Below, piece after piece: positions 60,681-64,000 of a DNA stretch of 64,000 nt (the first letter of the stretch is position 1; every line of letters starts with the position of its first letter). The DNA is from Niastella vici. Its GTDB lineage: Bacteria > Bacteroidota > Bacteroidia > Chitinophagales > Chitinophagaceae. The notes under the pieces were generated by a model, which saw nothing but the letters and a program-made list of their open reading frames with translations, was not told the DNA's origin and searched no databases. A program made the position numbers and the translations under genes. The DNA lies in the NCBI RefSeq assembly GCF_002077945.1, contig NZ_LVYD01000073.1, positions 1 through 64,000 on the forward strand. The letters run 5' to 3'.

Positions 60681-60975
60681 AAGGAAATCAATATATCCTA
60701 CGGGAAATAGCAAATTCTTTCAGGAAATCACAAAAACTTCGGGAAAATTGTAAAAGAATTCGGGAAATCCGAAAATTTTTCGGGAAAGCCGAAAAGCTTT
60801 CGGGAAATCATAAAATCCGTTGGCAATTTTGAAAAGCTTTCGGGAAATCCTAAAATCCGTCGGTATTTCTGATTTTCTTTCAGGAATTCTCAGAATCCAC
60901 CGGGAAAAAGAAAAAGATTCCGGGAAATGGGAAAAGCTTCAGGGAATTTGCAATTCCCTAAGGGAAATGGTAAAC
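60681..60975. repeat. Degenerate tandem array, about 15 copies of a 20-bp unit
   Basis: Units of 19-21 bp, each beginning with CGGGAAA or a close variant (CAGGAAA, AGGGAAA) followed by an A-run and ending TTT or similar (for example CGGGAAAGCCGAAAAGCTTT). Copies are more diverged than in the array at 3908-4224. A 67-codon frame (60820-61023) crosses it but has no start context and changes frame with unit length, so the array is non-coding. Confidence 0.82.
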
Positions 60976-61409
60976 ATATGCTCTTTATGGTTGATTTATA
61001 GTCGAAATAAGGTCTTGTTTTAAAATTTGCCACGGCAAATAATCAACATAGCCACCACTTTTGCTTATAAATAGTGTCAAGATTGTAAAAGGATAGGCTG
61101 AAATACCTTATCAGGTGAAATAAAATAGCAACTAAGCGCTGTTTTGGCCAAATGACATGGTTATTTTCTTAAAGTGCCCTCTAAAATGTAAAAACAAAGC
61201 GTTTAATTCACTCAAATCCTTCTTTCGCAATTAAGCCTGATGCGTAATTAATAAATATAGTCGTAAACCGCTAATTATCATCTTACTTTACTTATTGCCA
61301 GGGGCAAAATGCCAATAGCACGAATTATTCGTTTAACCATTCAATTGGCTAAACCATTTAACTAATAATAATGTTTATCGATAGTCTTAATTGCCTTAAC
61401 TCATTCGTG
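60976..61409. other. Gene-free upstream region of the ECF41 gene
   Basis: About 430 bp without any convincing reading frame or hairpin. The only structured site is the promoter next to 61445. Confidence 0.4.
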
Positions 61410-61441
61410 TTTACATAAAATACATTCCTTCATTACCTTTG
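61410..61441 (+). promoter_or_regulatory. Promoter of the ECF41 sigma gene, close to the ATG
   Basis: TTTA (61410-61413), 20-bp spacer, TACCTTTG (61434-61441); one mismatch to the Bacteroidota consensus. The ATG follows 3 bp after the -7 element, so the predicted start point coincides with the start codon. Confidence 0.5.
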
Positions 61442-61444
61442 CGT

Positions 61445-62290
61445 ATGGATTCCCTGCGGCCAATTCTTACTTCGTATGCTTACAACATCCTTGGCTCCTA
61501 TGAGGATGCCAAAGATATTGTTCAGGATGTAATGCTTGAAATGATCAACCGCACCGCCGGTACCGAGATCCAGAATGAAAAAGCTTACCTCACACGGTCG
61601 GTGATAAACCGGGCCATCAATGCACGGAACAGGTTGCAAAAAATGCAATCGGGCTATCCCGGTAACTGGCTGCCCGAACCCGTGGCTACCGAATCGGCCG
61701 ATGGCGACCTGCATCAGAAAGACATTCTCTCCTACTCCCTTATGGTGCTGCTTGAAAAACTCGACGCCAAACAGCGCGCTGTCTTTATTCTGAAAGAAGC
61801 TTTCTCTTACGAGCATGATGAAATTGCCGAAGTGCTTGACATTAGTGCCGAAAATTCCAGAAAAATTCTCAGCCGTGCCCGTACGGCACTTCAAAACGGA
61901 TCTGTTCATGAAGCGGTTAAAACACCCACCGATTACCTCGATAAATACATTGATACCATCCGCAGCGGGGATATAAAAAAACTGGAGCAACTACTCACCA
62001 ACGATATCGTTGTTGTTTCGGACGGTGGCGGTAAAGTGGCGGCTGCCCTGAACCCATTGGTAGGTATAGAAAGTGCTTCACAGTTCCTTGCTGGCGTTTA
62101 TAATAAATTCTACCAACAGGCAAGCTTTAAAAAAGGCCTGGTAAATCACCACCCTGCCCTGTTCTACTATCACGAAGATCAATTAGTGACCTGCCTCATA
62201 TTTGAATGGCGGAATGAACTGATCAACCGGGTGTATATCATGCGTAACCCCGATAAGATGGCGGGTTTGGGTTTCAGAAGCAGGAAATAA
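61445..62290 (+). CDS. ECF41-type sigma factor with SnoaL-like C-terminal domain
   Basis: 281 residues from the ATG at 61445. Sigma regions 2 and 4 are clear (YAYNILGSYEDAKDIVQDVM, LLEKLDAKQRAVFILKEAFS, YEHDEIAEVLDISAENSRKI). All three ECF41 signatures are present: WLPEP in the linker (75-79), DGGGK in the extension (193-197) and NPDK near the C-terminus (268-271). In this group the SnoaL-like extension replaces a separate anti-sigma factor. The next gene is the usual ECF41 partner, and its promoter has the ECF41 motif. Region 2 starts close to the N-terminus, so a few residues may be missing. Confidence 0.93.
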   Translation: MDSLRPILTSYAYNILGSYEDAKDIVQDVMLEMINRTAGTEIQNEKAYLTRSVINRAINARNRLQKMQSGYPGNWLPEPVATESADGDLHQKDILSYSLMVLLEKLDAKQRAVFILKEAFSYEHDEIAEVLDISAENSRKILSRARTALQNGSVHEAVKTPTDYLDKYIDTIRSGDIKKLEQLLTNDIVVVSDGGGKVAAALNPLVGIESASQFLAGVYNKFYQQASFKKGLVNHHPALFYYHEDQLVTCLIFEWRNELINRVYIMRNPDKMAGLGFRSRK

Positions 62291-62400
62291 GAAGTATGAG
62301 GTAAGAAGTAGGAAGAACCCGAAATTCGGGCCTCGTAATAAATAGCGATTATTAGCTTCAATAAATAGACTCTTCTTACCTCCTATTTCCTACATCTGAA
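62291..62400. repeat. Heptamer inverted-repeat element E
   Basis: Left arm GAAGTAT-GAGGTAA-GAAGTAG-GAAGAAC (62291-62318), starting directly after the ECF41 stop codon. Core with palindrome CCCGAAATTCGGG and AATAAATAGCGA. Right arm TTCTTAC-CTCCTAT-TTCCTAC-ATCTGAA (62373-62400). Core homologous to element D. Confidence 0.85.
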
Positions 62401-62456
62401 ACCTAAGAGCAGAAATGCCTAAATTTAAAATCTTAGGTAAAAAAATATCCCAATCC

Positions 62457-62483
62457 TGTCACGCGCCGGTTCCCCTCTTTGTC
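62457..62483 (+). promoter_or_regulatory. ECF41-dependent promoter
   Basis: TGTCACG (62457-62463), 16-bp spacer, TGTC (62480-62483). The established ECF41 target is TGTCACA-N16-CGTC; this site differs at one base in each box and has the exact spacing. Start point near 62490, about 17 nt before the ATG at 62508. Confidence 0.8.
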
Positions 62484-62507
62484 ATCACTCTACAAAACAT
62501 ATTAATC

Positions 62508-62972
62508 ATGGAAAGAATTTCGTTTAAAGAAGCTTCGGGCGTTTACAATGCGTTAAGGGTTGGACAAAATTACGTTGATCAATGCGGGCTCGATTACAAA
62601 TTAATGAAATTAGTGCGTTTACGCGTATCACAGATCAACAGCTGTGCATATTGCCTCGATATGCATTATAAAGAGGCTATCCATGCAGGTGAAACGCCGC
62701 TGCGAATAATATCTGTATCGGCATGGCGCGAAACATCTTATTATACGCCCCAGGAACGGGCCGCGCTGGCTTTTGCTGAAACATTGACCCATATGCCGGC
62801 TGAAGAGAACAGTGATTCCATTCACGATGAATTGAAAAAACACTTCACCCAGGAAGAGATCGCCAATTTAACCATGGTCATCATTCAGATCAACTCCTGG
62901 AACCGGCTGGTTCGCTCTTTTGGGCCTGAGCCTGGTCTTTATAAAGTTCCCGCTGCTGCAGCTACTGTTTAA
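62508..62972 (+). CDS. Carboxymuconolactone decarboxylase / AhpD-family protein
   Basis: 154 residues from the ATG at 62508 (MERISFKEASGVYNALRVGQ). AhpD-like redox motif SCAYCLDMHYKEA with Cys46, Cys49 and His53, then GETPLRIISVSAWRETSYYT, PQERAALAFAETLTHMP and LTMVIIQINSWNRL. This is the C member of the COE gene set (carboxymuconolactone decarboxylase, oxidoreductase, epimerase) controlled by ECF41 sigma factors. It is expected to act as a peroxidase or disulfide reductase. An upstream in-frame ATG at 62415 is rejected because it precedes the ECF41 promoter. Confidence 0.92.
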   Translation: MERISFKEASGVYNALRVGQNYVDQCGLDYKLMKLVRLRVSQINSCAYCLDMHYKEAIHAGETPLRIISVSAWRETSYYTPQERAALAFAETLTHMPAEENSDSIHDELKKHFTQEEIANLTMVIIQINSWNRLVRSFGPEPGLYKVPAAAATV

Positions 62973-63032
62973 GTGTGTGTTTCACCGTTAATAGTTCGCT
63001 GTTCGCAGCTTGCAATTCATAGATAAAATAAC

Positions 63033-63066
63033 GGGTTTAAGGTGATTGCCTTAGACCCTTTTTTAT
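63033..63066 (+). terminator. Rho-independent terminator
   Basis: Stem GGGTTTAAGG / CCTTAGACCC (63033-63042 with 63049-63058, one G-T pair), then TTTTTTATT. It ends the ECF41 target gene; the rest of 62973-63272 shows nothing else. Confidence 0.85.
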
Positions 63067-63272
63067 TATTATACTTCCCGCTTCGAATTTCAACGACTCC
63101 AAAAATATGGTGACTTCACGAATAGGAAAACTTAGAACTAAAAACCAGGAACTGATAAACTTTTTCTGATCGCGTAAATCGTTTTTCCTTTTTTGAAAGC
63201 CCTGCGGTTCACACCCGCCTACTTTTGCTTTCCCTTTACGGGCACACTAATTATTAAAATCATTAATGCCTT

Positions 63273-63608
63273 ATGTGTTCTTACCAAACCTTATTTTATA
63301 ACGATGAATGCGGTTATGTGATCCTGTGCCATGCGTGTGATTCAATTCAGGTGGCTTTTGGTAATATTTTGCTTACCTGGAACCGCCCCGACTTTTATGA
63401 TTTCTATGAATTCATAACGCGGATGTTGAACGAAACACCCATCGACGACGCTGCCATCAATAAAAAAACGCTTGCTATTCCGGTTCCCTGCGAAGGTGTA
63501 CGCATTCTGTTAAGTTTGCGGGAACTGCAGCAACTGCATCAAATGCTTGATACGGCTGAAACCGAATTGCAATCGCAACAATTAATGAGCCTCCTTAGTG
63601 GCGCATAA
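63273..63608 (+). CDS. Small DUF6686-like protein
   Basis: 111 residues. MCSYQTLFYNDECGYVILCH, ACDSIQVAFGNILLTW and the C-terminal LSLRELQQLHQMLDTAETEL resemble a Bacteroidota family (probably DUF6686). The CxxC-like pair (CHAC) could bind metal. It lies just upstream of a TonB-dependent receptor, a typical arrangement for iron-related loci. Confidence 0.65.
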   Translation: MCSYQTLFYNDECGYVILCHACDSIQVAFGNILLTWNRPDFYDFYEFITRMLNETPIDDAAINKKTLAIPVPCEGVRILLSLRELQQLHQMLDTAETELQSQQLMSLLSGA

Positions 63609-63650
63609 CCAACCTGCATACAGGTACAACATTTTGAAAACAAGTTCCCG

Positions 63651-64000
63651 ATGAAAAGGATACCGATTATTTTAGCATTATTGCTTATTGCCCTGTTCCC
63701 CGTATTAGCCAATGATCCCGATGATGTCTTTGGTACCATTAAAGGACGCGTTACAACAGCTGATGGCAAACCTGCCGCTTCTGTTACCGTGATCCTGAAA
63801 GGCACAAAAAAAGCTGCCGTTACCGAAGAGAATGGTACGTTTTCCATTCATCACGTAAAGAGTGGTCATTATGAATTGGAGATTTCACAGGTAGGCTATG
63901 AAACCATTGTACAGCCCGTGCAGGTAGATGGTAATTCAATAACCGCCGTTTCCATTCAATTAAAATTATCTTCGAAGGAGTTGACCGAAGTGGTGGTCAC
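63651..64000 (+). CDS. TonB-dependent receptor, N-terminal part (3' end outside window)
   Basis: 116 codons before the window edge, no stop. Signal peptide MKRIPIILALLLIALFPVLA, then a carboxypeptidase-regulatory-like domain (GTIKGRVTTADGKPAASVTV, KKAAVTEENGTFSIHHVKSG, HYELEISQVGYETIVQPVQV) and a TonB-box-like LTEVVV. This is the FecA/siderophore-receptor type rather than SusC, as far as the N-terminus shows. The start is the first ATG after the DUF6686-like gene, 42 bp away. Confidence 0.85.
   Translation, partial: MKRIPIILALLLIALFPVLANDPDDVFGTIKGRVTTADGKPAASVTVILKGTKKAAVTEENGTFSIHHVKSGHYELEISQVGYETIVQPVQVDGNSITAVSIQLKLSSKELTEVVV

Noticed and set aside
60681-60975. CRISPR array or coding repeat
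   Set aside because: No spacers, units of changing length and sequence, no continuous reading frame.

Overview
The window looks like a chromosomal segment of a Bacteroidota member, most likely a Chitinophagaceae soil bacterium of the Niastella/Chitinophaga type. This is inferred from SusC/SusD with an ECF sigma/FecR pair, type IX secretion (T9SS) sorting domains, TAnnTTTG-type promoters, the near absence of Shine-Dalgarno sequences, and many Bacteroidota-specific DUF families. No database search was possible, so the taxonomy is inference.

Layout. 1-1472 (minus) is the N-terminal part of a large secreted protein with ~97-residue Ig/PKD-like repeats, running off the left edge. 1473-7200 is gene-poor: a T9SS cargo protein, a 15-copy 21-bp tandem array, a tRNA-Pro(GGG), a small graveyard of decayed genes (IS66 transposase, VOC and EthD-type remnants), a fatty acid desaturase and a tiny membrane protein. 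7800-24200 holds envelope and secreted proteins, methyltransferases, a nuclease-lectin lipoprotein, a DUF892 protein, a large T9SS type B protein, a beta-lactamase-type remnant and a short endonuclease V homologue. 24474-33614 carries a GH78 alpha-L-rhamnosidase, DUF2278/lamin-tail and DUF2461 proteins, an HxlR regulator facing an azoreductase across an array of four operator-like palindromes, an alpha/beta hydrolase, a sigma/membrane-protein pair and small enzymes. 33856-45850 is a nutrient-uptake locus: ECF sigma, FecR, SusC with STN domain, SusD, a DUF5689 lipoprotein, a cupin and a beta-helix GH28-like protein. 45986-55666 has an epimerase, a hydroxyacid dehydrogenase, a dihydroorotase homologue that has lost its metal ligands, two glycosyltransferases and a full gene set for GDP-D-glycero-D-manno-heptose. 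55794-64000 has a secreted protein, a PH/SHOCT protein, lepA, a second short tandem array, an ECF41-type sigma factor with its carboxymuconolactone-decarboxylase-family partner, and the start of a TonB-dependent receptor.

The most unusual signal is non-coding. Six intergenic elements between 34.4 and 62.4 kb share one architecture: heptamers iterated in phase, a short core, then the complementary heptamers in inverted orientation. Two pairs have homologous cores, and several begin at or within a few bases of a stop codon. This looks like a dispersed family of heptamer-built inverted repeats. Other strong signals are the ECF41 target promoter (TGTCACG-N16-TGTC) in front of its partner gene, the HxlR operator array, a palindrome shared by two neighbouring membrane/methyltransferase units, and ECF sigma genes whose predicted start points coincide with their ATG.
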